This document shows positions 45,780 to 57,536 of a DNA stretch of 64,000 nt, piece by piece. The position numbers were made by a program, and so were the translations under genes. Position 1 is the stretch's first letter. Every line of letters begins with the position of its first letter. Source of the stretch: Pictodentalium vernedei (lineage: Eukaryota > Mollusca > Scaphopoda > Dentaliida > Dentaliidae); assembly GCA_031216915.1 (NCBI GenBank), contig CM062297.1:833481337-833545336 (forward strand). The letters are read 5' to 3'. The notes below the pieces were generated by a model, which searched no databases, had not been told where the DNA came from, and worked only from the letters and a program-made list of their open reading frames with translations.

Positions 45780-46384
45780 AATAGTAAAAAGGCTGGAGGG
45801 CCTAGGACATAGAGCAAGTTGGAATACGCTCAATTATATAAAATAGAGTCATCCCCTCTAGGGAAAAAGAAGTATTAGGTCTTACATGTATCTTTCTTAT
45901 TTATGATAAATTAGAAAGATACAACACCTTCCAAAATTGAGCATCATACATCCATGTACTCTATTAATATCTAGTATAATCCTTATACTAATAATTTTTA
46001 AAGCAAGCCAATAAATAAAGTAAGTCTAGAGAATAGAGACTCTTTATACTCCTTAAAAGTGTCTGAGGATTGTATAATAACGTCCGTTTGACACGTGCTA
46101 TATTCAAAAGCTATACTTTAAAAACTAAGACCTGAATGAATTTTTAAAACATAAACTTCTCACTAAAAAACCATCTCAATAACAGCTCAGAATTACTAAC
46201 TCCGGAGGAGGTATCCCCTTGTTTTCATAGTAAAACAGGTGACCTAAGGGAACACCCTCCCCCCCCCCCCCCCCCCTTTTCCTTGCCCTGGGTCAAATAG
46301 CCCAGAGCGAAGAGGGCAGCAGAACGGAGTCACTGCCGAAACAGACAGCCTACCTAGCTATAGTAGCAACTGTTAAGTGAATGA

Positions 46385-47560
46385 CATTCTGAGCAGTAGA
46401 TAATAGACCTAACAATAGAGGCCTCCAGAAATGGACTCGATATTTCTGAGATAAAAATTCATGAATGTGGATGGCTGAGCGCAATGAGCAGTCTTCAAAA
46501 ATCTATAATAGCGACACTATTAATGTAAGCCCAAGATGTAGAAGAACTCTTACTTCATGAGCCGAAATCTCAAGCACAACTGCTGAGTCAATGATATACC
46601 ATAAGCAGTATCGATAGTTAATTGAATCCATTAGCAATGGAATGGAGCGTAACGTCCTTCTATTAGGCATCAAAGACAGAAGAAGCTTACGCCCGTAGTA
46701 ATAAACAGATATCTGTTTATAAATACGTAAACTCTAACCGGACAGAGTAAAGGCCTATGCCCGTACGAAGACGGAAGGACCTTAATAACAATAGGTTCCG
46801 GATATTTATTAGGAGCCTGACTCTTATGCAAAAATCCAACCTAAATAGCAAAGGAAGTAGTGATTCCGAAACTACGAAAGTGAAAATCATCCATCGATAG
46901 TGCATGAAACTCACTGACTCTACAGTAAAAGAGAAACCAACAGAATTACTGTCTAAAAGGTCAGAATTTGAAAACTACTGTTTCCAGAGGCTCAAATGAT
47001 TACTTAGCTAAATAAGAACCGAAGTTAAATTCCGTATAGAAATTTAATCTAATGATTCTAAGTCTATTTATCGAAAAGTTACTAACTGACTTAGATAAAG
47101 AGACATAAGACTCAATTGTAAACTATCATAGAGTGCATAGGTATGAGATAACATAGACCTACAACCTTAATAGTAACAGGCTGCAGTAGATCTTGTCAAA
47201 CAAGTATACTAGAAAGTTGCAATGTCTAGTATGGAGGGATCAAAAATATCAACATAATGATCCCTACACCAATGACGGAAGAGCCTCCACTTTAGCCGCA
47301 TAGTATAGCGAAGAAGAGGTTCTCCTACAGTAAGAAATCGCGTCCATAGCTCATCCAGTACAATGCTTACAATGCAATAAGGACCACACAACGGAATACG
47401 TGAAGGTTGAGACCTTGCGGGTTGTGATGAAGATGACACGATTTTCCCCAGCGAAAGAAGATCCTCTCATGGAGGAAGTTTTCGCGTTAAGTCCCACAGT
47501 AGACATCTGAGTAAATTTACCCACAGTCTCTGTGAAGACAGAGATGCTATCAACAGAAAT
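46385..47560 (-). pseudogene. YR remnant of element 6
   Basis: Continuous DNA similarity to the intact YR. RLKWRLFRHWCRDHYVDIF is readable in 47209-47439. Indels around 46550-47200 break the catalytic region. Confidence 0.72.
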
Positions 47561-48285
47561 GTGTTGTGGTTGTTTATCTTAGCAATACTTGCTGAAACAA
47601 CAGTGCAGGAGGATACGCATATCCTATCATTCCGTCCTATTAGATCAATAGAGCGTTAACAACATAAGCTCAGAGATCCGGACATGTAAACACATACGTC
47701 TGCAATTGATTAGCAAGTTGTGTCGTAAATAAATTATCATTGGGCGCTCCCACTGATAGCAAATCTGATTGAATACTTGTTTGTTGAGAGTCCATTCTGA
47801 TGGCAACAAGCGACCCATAAGTGAAAGGGAGTCCGGTAATACAATCAGACGACCCGGAATATGACGGACCGAAGCAGAACTTGGTGTACTAACAAACAGA
47901 AGGATTCTTTCCATTAAATTGAATAACGGAAACGAATGAGTGCCTCCCTGGTTCCGGAGATACGCCACTACTGTCGTATTATCGGACAGGATTTGGACAT
48001 GCGTATCTGAATAATGTTCATCCAATGACATAAAGCAAGCCTAAAAAACATTATTTCGTGGAAGATAAGTGCTTGCCTAGAGACTGCGGAACCCAAAGAC
48101 CCTGGCACTTCGAATCCGTTGGGATCAATATTGTATCCCAACCTGTTTGACTGGCAACCGTCATAATTATAAAACTCGGATCCGGCAACTGCAGTGGCAC
48201 TCTCTGAGTCAACCACCGAATGTTTGCCCCAGTCTGAATCTCTTGCTACCCTAGATAGACAAGAGAACGTGTAAATCGAGCAATT
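47561..48285 (-). pseudogene. RNase H remnant of element 6
   Basis: The 128-codon frame 47645-48031 keeps VQILSDNTTVVAYLRNQGG, SVRHIPGRLIVLPDSLS and QVFNQICYQWERPMI, so the C-terminal half of RNase H is almost readable. The N-terminal half is frameshifted. It runs directly into the gag remnant with no RT. Confidence 0.75.
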
Positions 48286-48289
48286 CATG

Positions 48290-51235
48290 GATTGCTGAAA
48301 AGTTGCCGTCGAAGAGAAGCTTCTCCGAGACCGAAGCGACTCTGAGAGAGTTCTTCACCTTACTATCCACGCGTGTGGATGTAGCTAGGGCTGCGTCACG
48401 TCTAACCAACTCCAGGTAGCCACTGAAGGGCGGAGTTATACATGGACAAACTACTGCCCTCAAAAGAAATCACATTGAGGATCATATCCCGGAATTCTTT
48501 CTCTTGAAGACGTAATGATAACGCCTCAGTAAGGTGGATTACGTATGATAAAGCGTCTAAGTTAAGTCTATTAGACATCATTGTCGTTTCCAACATTGTG
48601 GTTGGAAAAGACATAGATAGCGAAAAAGATAATTTCCAGTCTTTAACCACGCCGTCTAGACGCATATGCACTCTCGGTATGCCCTGTTCTGCCAAAATAA
48701 ATTATTCCTAGATATGATAAAAGGCAGAATTGAGCATTGCAGACAAGAAACTAAACTATCATGCTTGGTAGCAGGCTTATATATATATATAGCGTCGATA
48801 AATAATACACATGTTCTAATGACATTATTGGACTGTGTCGGTAAGTCAGGGACAATGTCCCTGAACCGATCCAAAATTCCGTGTCCAATGACGCTATAAG
48901 TCTCTTATCCAACATCGCAGCAATGTAGTCCGAAGGAACAACCACTGGAAGATAATGCCGGAAGAAATGTATGGCAGCTTCCGATGTTCCGAAAGGGAAA
49001 ACACGAAATCGTCCGAATCCTTTTCGCCATCCTGTCGGACCCTATAAAGCGTTCGGTCGTCCGAACCTGATGCAACAGCGGAGCGCACCGACCCAGCGCT
49101 GTCGGATAATTTCTGATCCGACCGAGAAACTGTCGATTGCTGGGATGCTGCGAAAAACTGTGCTAACTTGGATAGCACGTCCGTCACTGAGGCCTGTGGA
49201 GAAGTGGTCTTACGATGCATTGCCGCTGGAAGCTCCGTGATCGTTACCCCGTGCATACTTCTATTATGTGAGCGAACGGAGTGTATAGGCCTCGTGTCCC
49301 TTGGCTACCGGATGGCGTGACCTGTTCGCGGTGGAATCACTGAATGATGAAACTGGTCGGATACTCGAGGTCACGTAGCCAATGTGCGGTCGTGTGCGCT
49401 GCTGTGAGGATGAGGAAGCATTATCGATAGTCTCTCGGACTGTCAATATAACGGAGCGTCCCGAGCGGCGGACATATGCTCCGAATGCAAAATATCTGAA
49501 CCACAACATGCGGTCCCCTATGTTGTTGGACGAGAGAGGGACCTCTCTCGCTCACAGCCCGGATGGACCTGGACGAGCCAGGAACCGGACTAACAGGCTT
49601 CCTCTGATCTTTCCTCAATCCGTCGTCACTGGGTGAGTACTAAAGTTATTATAGTGCTCGCATCACCCAAATCTCCTTCGTAGACCGCAACGGACGAACC
49701 TGGCAGCCAAACCATTCGATGAATGTAGGCTACACCGGGTGAGCTAGCGAATGTCACTCCGTCGATCCTACAAGGGACCTCTTAGGCGATAGACATATTC
49801 CATGAGCACTTATTGCCGCTAGCTCTTCATTAACTATGACGATAGAGGCACACTTTGATAGACATCTCCGTAACTTTGCGAACAAGAAACCAGAAATGCT
49901 TGGTAATAGCAAGCATATAATAATATATATAGCGTCGTTCAATAATTCGAAAGTTTGTGTGACATTATTGGACTATGTCGGAACTGAGGGACGATGTCCC
50001 TGAACCGAACCAAAAATTTCTAAGTCAGTTTCTTATCCGGCATCGCAGCATTCTGGTCCGACAAAAGAACCTGTAGAAGATCAAGTCAGATGACATACAC
50101 AACAGCATATGTTGTTCCAAAAGGGAAAGCTCGAAATCCTCCGAATCCCTTTCGGTATCCGGTCGGACCGGATGAAATTTTCGGACGTCCGTACCTGCTT
50201 CCGCGGAGCGTCCCGACCCAGCATCGTCGGATAATACATTATGCGACAGATTCAGTTGTTGCTGGGATGCTGCGATAAGCTGTGCTATTTGGGATAGCAT
50301 GTCCGTCCCCGAGGCCTATGCAGTAGCGGTCTTACGATGCATTGCCGCCGGAAGCTCCGTGTATGTTGACTCCCGCACACTTTATGCGAACATCCGGAGT
50401 CTGCAGGCCTTGTGTCCCTGGCTACCGGATGGTGTGACCTGGTCGCCGATGACTCTCTGATTGGCGAAGCTGACTGGATATCCGAGGTCACGTAGCCAAG
50501 AGCGGTCGTGTGCGCTACCATGAGAATGAGGAAGCCTTATTGTCTCTCCGGACTGACTATATGTCGGAGCGTCCCGAGCGGCGGACGTATGCTCCGAATG
50601 CAAAACATTTTGTACCACAACATCTGGGGCCAGATGTTGTTGTACGAGAGAGGGGCCTCTCTCGCTCGCCGTCCGGATGGACCTGAATGAGCTAGGAACC
50701 GGACTAAAAGGCTTCCTCCGTTCTCCCTCTAATCCGCCGTCACTGGGTGTGCATTTGGTTGATTTATAGTGCTCGCATCACCCCAAAACTCCTTCTAGAC
50801 CGCAACGGACGAACCCGGCTGCCGAACCATTCGATGAATGGACGCTACACTGGGCGAGCTAGCGGACGTCAAAGGCCATCGAACCTACTAGGGTCCTCTT
50901 AGGCAATTGGCGTATTTACATGAGCACTTTTCCGCTAGCCCTTCATTAATTGTGACGACGGAGGCACACTTTTGGAAGACATCACGGATACATCACCCTA
51001 ATCTTGATCGTCTGAAATAGAAATTGATAAAGTAGAGTGACCCTGCGGGGAAAGGACCAGTATGTCCAATTCCCCACTAACATACCGTGACACATGCTTC
51101 CCATGTTGTCATCGAAATCATCACATACAGAACAGGAGTTAGTGCGAGTACACTGACTACATATAGAATGATTATAAAAGTCAGAGGAAGATATCCTCTT
51201 ATTACAATTGACCAAAATCCTTTCCATGTGAAAAG
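48290..51235 (-). pseudogene. Doubled gag remnant, element 6
   Basis: Two passes over gag with the join at TTTGCGAACAAGAAACCAG, exactly as in elements 2, 3 and 5. The N-terminal Cys-coding region is only in the outer copy (51100-51235). Multiple stops in all frames. Confidence 0.75.
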
Positions 51236-52318
51236 AAAACAAAGTCCTAGTACTCGCACCAACCCCTGACAATCAAAATACATAATAATATGATCCATTA
51301 ACATAGAAAAAATAATTGAAATCAAAATATTTTGAAAAAATATTTTTTCAGAACAGCCCAAGTTTCTGAAAAGTAACGTTGAGCCCCAATGGATCCCAAG
51401 CCTAAGTGTGGACAAAAATTTTAAAAATATTTTAAACAATTTATGCAACACTTACAAACAATAATAATGTATCTAGTTATGATTAAATTAACATCAAGAT
51501 ATTATTTTTAAGAAATCCCCCCTCACACAGATGGCTGTTGTAAATGTAAAAAATAAGTGTAAAAAAGCTGAAAAAAAAGACTCCAGGCACCCAGGCCCAA
51601 AATCAGTTACCAATAATACACTATCTGATGCAAAACAGAGACTTCCAGGGAAGAAACTGCAGAACATCAGATGGTAGATGCAGAACACAATGCCTAACAA
51701 CCCATAGGTGAAGGCGTAAACATGGGGAAAAGAACAGAATTCATTCTGTTATTCAGCTAAAACTCCCAAGAAATTTTAGTAATAAAATTACAGAAAATAT
51801 GCCAAAAGCATGGGAGAATAGCAAGAGGGGACTTAAAGGAAAGGGAGAGAGGAAAACACTGAACAATCAGTGTAACTTGATAACAAGAATGACAACAAAA
51901 TGGCTGCTGCCTCGAAAATAGGTAACTTAACATAATTTCATTAAAACATTTTAAGTTACAGCCCTGATAATTTTCTGTCACACATTTTTCCTCTCCTCCT
52001 TCTATATCCTCCTTAGAATCACCATTTCTCTAATATTTATGTGTCTGGCATCATTTAAACTGAGATTTACAAGCACAAAGATCAGTCAGATGTTAACTGA
52101 TGAAGGGCCAAACTAAGAATGATTAATGGCGCCAATTTCGGAACGTCCTTGACACTGCGCATGCGCAGTAGAGGTGAAGTGTGGAGGGCCATTCAGGACA
52201 TGTTTTCTTTGGTTTTAGATGCAAATTTTGGGGATTGGGGGGCAAAATTTGTGTTTGGCCCTATATTTTAAGAGTTAGCACCAGCTATGTCTGGGTCATT
52301 GGTACAGTATAAAAATAT

Positions 52319-53267
52319 TATAGAACAAAAACGTGTATTTTCCAAGAGGATTGCATTTTCAGAAAAGATTGCATTTTCTGACATTATTGCATTTTTCAAC
52401 AGGATTTTGTAAGTGAAACAACATATAAAAGGATGTTTAGATTAGTCCTTTTTATAAATATAGCTTGACACATCCAATATCCATGATTTGTATTGTGTCC
52501 ACGTCTATGGATCATTTTACATTTTGAAATTCACTGTAGTCATGGACGATGTTACAATTTCTATTACATACAAAATTTCATTTCATTCCTTAATGATTTA
52601 CTCAACTTATGACAACTTATATTCTTGGATGGACACAAGGACAAGGACACTCAGACGGATGCATGCATGTAATCCAGTATACTCCGAATTTCTTCGAAAG
52701 TGAGGGTATATTTAAATCGGAATGCACTGAAGTTCACTCTAATCATTCCAAGTTTCATTTCATCCTATAATGATTTACTTAAGTTATGAATATTCGCATA
52801 TGGACGGATGGATGCACAGACAGATGGACGCAATTCAGTATACCTCCCCCCCCCCAACCCCCATTTTCTTTGAAAGTTTTCAACAATTTCCAACAATTTC
52901 TAAGTCAAAAGGTATGGTAAATTGTTTGGTGTTTGGAAGTTTTATGCAATGAGGCAAAAGCCTTTGTCATAGGCAAACTGCATGCCATATTTCACTGAAA
53001 TTCAATAACCCATACCTGAGATACAGGCTGAACAGACAAATAATGTCTATTTCCTACAATTTCTAAGTCAAAAAAGGGGGATAACTCTAAAAAGGAGAAT
53101 GTGAGAAATATCGTTGAAACCTTTTTTTAAAGCCTACACCATAAGCAGTGTTCACAGCAAATTTCATTGCAATAGAACATTTGGTACCCGATATACAGGC
53201 TGAACAGACAAAATTTGGCTCGGACAGACACAATTTCTAAGTGAACAAGTAATAATAATAAAAAAAG
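52319..53267. other. Intronic DNA with decayed dispersed repeats
   Basis: No coding frame with recognisable motifs. It contains two degenerate relatives of the start of the 377-bp repeat (about 52640-52710 and 52790-52880): each has GACGGATG/GGATGCACAGACAG, 'CAGTATAC' and a TTCTT(C/T)GAAAG hairpin loop. Two further segments share CAATTTCTAAGT and 'CAGGCTGAACAGACAAA' (53030 and 53205). It ends at DIRS element 7. Confidence 0.6.
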
Positions 53268-53569
53268 GTTAAAAAATTTATAGTAATTTATATATTTTTT
53301 ATACTTACCAATGACCCAGACTTAGCTGGTGCTAACTCCACAAAAACCAGGGCCAAACACAAATTTTGCCCCCCAATCCCCAAAATTTGCATCCAAAACA
53401 AAAAGAAATCATGTCCTAAAGGACCTCCATAGTACGACTCTACTGCGCATGCGCAGTGACGCAGTCGTCCCGAAATTGGCGCCAAATATCATTCTTACTG
53501 GCAGTGCCTGGTCAGCGCTATGTACTCAGCGGGGAGGCAAGAGTTCCCAACTCAGGGAGGGCCATCCCC

Positions 53570-53657
53570 GTCTGGGTCATTGGTAAGTATAAAAAATATA
53601 TAAATTACTATAAATTTTTTAACATTTTTATACTGTACCAATGACCCAGACTTAGCT
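53570..53657 (-). repeat. ICR of DIRS element 7
   Basis: Identical in layout and nearly in sequence to the ICR of element 4. Confidence 0.88.
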
Positions 53658-54263
53658 GAATAGTAAACAGGCTGGAGGGCCTAGGACATAGAGGAAAATC
53701 CAATAAGCTCAATTATAAAATAAAGAGGTAACCCCTTAAGGAGAAAAGGAGTATTAGGCTTTACATGTATCTTTCTTATTTAATATTTAAATTAGAAAGA
53801 TACACTACCCTTAATAATTGAGCACAATAACATTCATGTTCTCTATTAACATCCAGTATAACCCTTATACTAATCATTTTTAAAGCAAGCCAATAAATAA
53901 AGTAGTCCAGAGAATTGAGACTCTTTATAATCATTTAAAAGTGTCCGAGTATTGTATATTAAAGCCCGTTTGACACTTGACATATACAAATGCTTCACAC
54001 CGAGCTACACTTTAAAAATAAGACATGAATGAAATTAAACATTAATATTACACTTTAAAACCATCCCGGAAGCGACTCAGAAATACTGTCTTGGAGGAGG
54101 CATTCCCTTGCTTTTCACTATAAAGCAGGTGACCTAAGGGAACACCCGCCCCCCCCCCCCCCCCCCTTCCCCTTGCCCTGGGTCAAATAGCCCAGAGCGA
54201 AGAGGGCAGTCGGACGGAGTCACTGCCGGAACAGAAAGCCTGCATAACTATAGTTGCAACTGT

Positions 54264-55482
54264 TTAGTGGACGACATTCTGAGCAACAGATAACGGACCT
54301 AAACAATGCAGGTCTCCAGAAATGGACTCAATATTTCTGAGATAAAAATTAGTAAATGTGGATGGCTGAGACCAATAAGCAGCCTTCATTAAATCTGTAA
54401 TAGCAACACTATTAGCATAAGCCCAGGAAGTAGAAAGAGCTCTTACTTCATGAGCAGAAATCTTAAGCACAGACTGCTGAGAAGAAGATAAATCTTCATA
54501 CGCAGTACGGATAGTTAACTGAATCCATCTAGCAACAGAATGGACTGAAATGTCCTTTCTATTAGGCATCAAAGACAGAAAGAAACGTTTCCGTCCCTTT
54601 CTGATGAACTGAGATCTCTGTTTATAGATACGTAGTGCTCTAACAGGACAGAGAAAAGGCCTACGCCCGTCTGAAGACGGAAGAGCCTTAATAACAATAG
54701 GTTCCGGATATTTATTAGGGAGCCTGATTCTTAGCTAAAAAACCGACATTAGTAGTGAAGGTGATAGTGTTCCCAACACTACGATAATGAGAATCATCCA
54801 CCGATAGTGCATGAAGCTCACTGACTCTTCTGGCAGAAGAGAAAGCTAAGAGAAAAGCTGTCTTATAAGATAAGAATTTGAAATCTACTGTCCCAAGAGG
54901 TTCAAATGGCTTTTCCTTCAATTTAAGGAGAACCCAAGCTAAATTCCACTTAGGAATTAATCTAAGAGTTCTGGGTCTATTTATCGAAAAGTTTCTAACC
55001 AATTTCGATAAAGAGACATTAGATCCAATTTGTAAACTATCATGATGTGCATAGGTATCAGATAACATAGATCTATAACCCTTTATAGTAACAGGTTGCA
55101 GTTTGATTTCGTCAAACAAGTAAACTAGAAAGTTAGCAATGTCTGGTATAGAGGGATCAAATATATCAACAGAATGATCCCTACACCAACGACGGAAAAC
55201 CTTCCACTTAGCCGCATAGTTTAGCGAAGAGGAGGTCCTCCTACAGTTAGAAATCGCGTCCACTGCTCGTCCTGTAAAGTGCTTGCCATGCAAGAAGGAC
55301 CGCACAACGGAAAAACGTGAAGGTTGAGACCTTGCGGGTTGTGATGTAGTTGGCGCGATTTCCCCTGCCAAAGAAGATCCTCTCGTGGAGGGAGCTTCCG
55401 CGGTAGGTCCCACAACAGACACCTGAGTAGATTTATCCACGGTCTCTGTGGCGACAGAGATGCTACCAACAGAATCTTGCAT
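54264..55482 (-). pseudogene. YR of element 7, 1-nt insertion
   Basis: Same recombinase as in element 4, with the candidate start Met at 55482. An extra G on the plus strand in the run at 54718-54720 shifts the frame after …FLAKNQAP and gives an immediate stop. The downstream part, with H-x-x-R and the catalytic Tyr, continues as a separate 102-codon frame (54264-54572). The catalytic residues themselves are unchanged. The N-terminal fragment has the first Arg but not the nucleophile, so self-integration should be lost unless frameshifting occurs. Confidence 0.88.
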
Positions 55483-57536
55483 TGAGATTGTTTTATCTTT
55501 AGCAATACTTGTTGAATTAACGGCGCTGGAGGATACGCATATCCTATCATTCCGTCCCAAGGGATCGATAGAGCGTCTACTGCAAATGCTCTTGGATCCG
55601 GACACGGGGACACATACGTTTGCAACTGATTGTTGAGATGTGTCGCAAATAAGTCTATCATTGGCCGTTCCCATTGGTAGCAAATCTGATTGAATACTTG
55701 TTTGTTGAGAGTCCACTCCGACGGCAACAAGCGACCCTTTCGTGAAAGGGAGTCTGCTAGCACATTCAGACGACCCGGTATGTGACGGACCGAAAGAAGA
55801 ACGTGATGTTCCAACGCAAACAGAAGGATTCTTTCCGTTAGATTGAACAACGGAACTGAATGAGTGCCTCCCTGATTCCGTATATACGCCACTACTGTCG
55901 TATTGTCGGATAGGATTTGGACATGAGCATCGTGAATAATGTCCATCCAGTGACGTAACGCAAGCCAAATTGACATCATTTCCTTGATGTTTATGTGCTT
56001 GCACAGGAATTGCGGATCCCAAAGACCCTGGCATCTCGAATCCGTTGGGATTAATGATGCACCCCAACCTGTTTGACTGGCATCCGTCATAATGGTAAAA
56101 CTCGGATCCGGCAACTGCAGCGGAACTCCTTGAGTTAACCACTGAATGTTTGCCCAAGTCTGAATCTCTTGTTTCACTTGATCTGACAAGAGAACGTCTA
56201 CATCGAGCGAATGAATTTTCACACTCCAATTCTGAGTCAGGAAAATTTGAAGAGGCCGTGTGCGTAGCCGTCCCATCGGAATGAGATCCGCGGCGGCTCC
56301 GCACAGACCTATCAGTCTCATAAATTCTCTCGCCGTGACTTTGTCTGTATTCAGACAATAGCGAGCGTAACAACTGACTAATTTCGCTCTGGTTAACGGC
56401 AGACGAACGAGATTGTTGTGCGTCTCGAAGCTCATTCCCAGATGAGTGAATGACTTGGACGGCACCAGATCCGACTTCTCCTCGTTTACTATGAAACCGA
56501 GACGTCGGAGCAATAGAAGAAGATTCTGAACATCGTTCTGAAGCGTTAACTCGTTGCCGTACCTCTGAAGAATGTCGTCCAGGTAGGCCGACGTTACCGC
56601 AGACGAATGAGCTCGGAAGTAGATCATTACCGAGTTCATTACCCGAGTGAAAGCCCAGGGTGCTAGATTCAATCCGAAGCACATGGCCCGGAACTGATAC
56701 ACCACTCCTAGGACTGCGAAGCGTAGATACTTTCGGAATGTCGGATGTACCATGACGTGAAAGTACGCATCTTTGAGATCTATGCTCGTTGCATAATCGT
56801 TCACCCGAATACTCGCTCTGACCGATCGAATCGTCTCCATATAAAACTTCGGAGCGACGATCAGCTTGTTTATCCAGCTCAAATCTATGACTGGACGGAA
56901 CGAGCCGTCTGGTTTCGGAACCAGAAACAGATGGCTGTAGAATCCCAGCGATTCCTGGTTTTCTACGACCTCTACCGCGTTCTTCATTAAAAGAGACTGC
57001 ACCTCTGATAGCAGAGCGTCTCTTTTCTGAGGGTTTGACGGAAGATGAGTCCACTTTGGACTTCGAGTTAATGGAGGCTTTCGTTTGAAGGATATCTTTA
57101 GACCTTCCGAAGTCACTCCTCTCACCCACGGGTCGTCCGTAATCGACGCCCACTCTTGAGAAAAACTCGACAACCTTCCGCCAACCGGAACGCGATAGAG
57201 GTTTAAGCCATCACCTCCTGGATCTGCGAGGCCTGCGGTAGGAGAAACCACGTCTTCCACGACCCGCACCTCGCCTCGTCGACCTCGGGGCGTCCGACCG
57301 ATTGTCCCAGCCTGAAGGACGTCCCGAACGAGAGTCACTATCCTGACGGTCTCTCGAATAAGAGCTAGAGGACGCACCGGAACCTCTATAGGAACCTCTC
57401 TTGGGCGGATAAGACCCAGAAGTGCCCGCCTTATTCGTGTCTGCTGTATCCGACCTTTTAGGAGCGGATCTAAACAACAGAGAATCACTAGCTTTCTTTT
57501 TAATATTATCATAAATAGCGGAAAGCTTGCCGTCAA
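55221..57536 (-). CDS. DIRS reverse transcriptase-RNase H, element 7 (intact)
   Basis: 771-residue frame with all expected motifs: LVPKPDGSFRPVIDLS (205-220), SIDLKDAYFH (251-260), FGLNLAPWAFTRVMNSVM (287-304), YLDD (318-321), and RNase H residues D485, E519, D544 and D595. A C-terminal extension of about 170 residues (FNQICYQWERPMIDLFATHLN…) follows RNase H, as is usual in DIRS. It overlaps gag at its 5' end and YR at its 3' end in different frames. This is the only complete RT in the window and the likeliest local source of activity for RT-less relatives. Expression mechanism unknown. Confidence 0.93.
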   Translation of the reverse strand: MTASFPLFMIILKRKLVILCCLDPLLKGRIQQTRIRRALLGLIRPREVPIEVPVRPLALIRETVRIVTLVRDVLQAGTIGRTPRGRRGEVRVVEDVVSPTAGLADPGGDGLNLYRVPVGGRLSSFSQEWASITDDPWVRGVTSEGLKISFKRKPPLTRSPKWTHLPSNPQKRDALLSEVQSLLMKNAVEVVENQESLGFYSHLFLVPKPDGSFRPVIDLSWINKLIVAPKFYMETIRSVRASIRVNDYATSIDLKDAYFHVMVHPTFRKYLRFAVLGVVYQFRAMCFGLNLAPWAFTRVMNSVMIYFRAHSSAVTSAYLDDILQRYGNELTLQNDVQNLLLLLRRLGFIVNEEKSDLVPSKSFTHLGMSFETHNNLVRLPLTRAKLVSCYARYCLNTDKVTAREFMRLIGLCGAAADLIPMGRLRTRPLQIFLTQNWSVKIHSLDVDVLLSDQVKQEIQTWANIQWLTQGVPLQLPDPSFTIMTDASQTGWGASLIPTDSRCQGLWDPQFLCKHINIKEMMSIWLALRHWMDIIHDAHVQILSDNTTVVAYIRNQGGTHSVPLFNLTERILLFALEHHVLLSVRHIPGRLNVLADSLSRKGRLLPSEWTLNKQVFNQICYQWERPMIDLFATHLNNQLQTYVSPCPDPRAFAVDALSIPWDGMIGYAYPPAPLIQQVLLKIKQSQCKILLVASLSPQRPWINLLRCLLWDLPRKLPPREDLLWQGKSRQLHHNPQGLNLHVFPLCGPSCMASTLQDEQWTRFLTVGGPPLR

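Larger units (their letters stand above)
45389..52318 (-). mobile_element. DIRS element 6 (complete, RT-less)
   Basis: 6.93-kb copy. The left terminus is slightly changed (GTAAAAAAATTTATAG); the right end is …CAGTATAAAAATAT. Both ITRs have CTCTTAAAATATAGGGCC. NRF1-like palindromes lie at 45564-45575 and 52156-52167. The ICR is 45691-45779 and the C18 tract 46259-46276. It contains YR and RNase H remnants, the shared RT deletion (48275-48305) and a doubled gag (switch about 49860-49885). It retains some frame stretches that element 2 lost, such as SVRHIPGRLIVLPDSLS. Confidence 0.88.
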
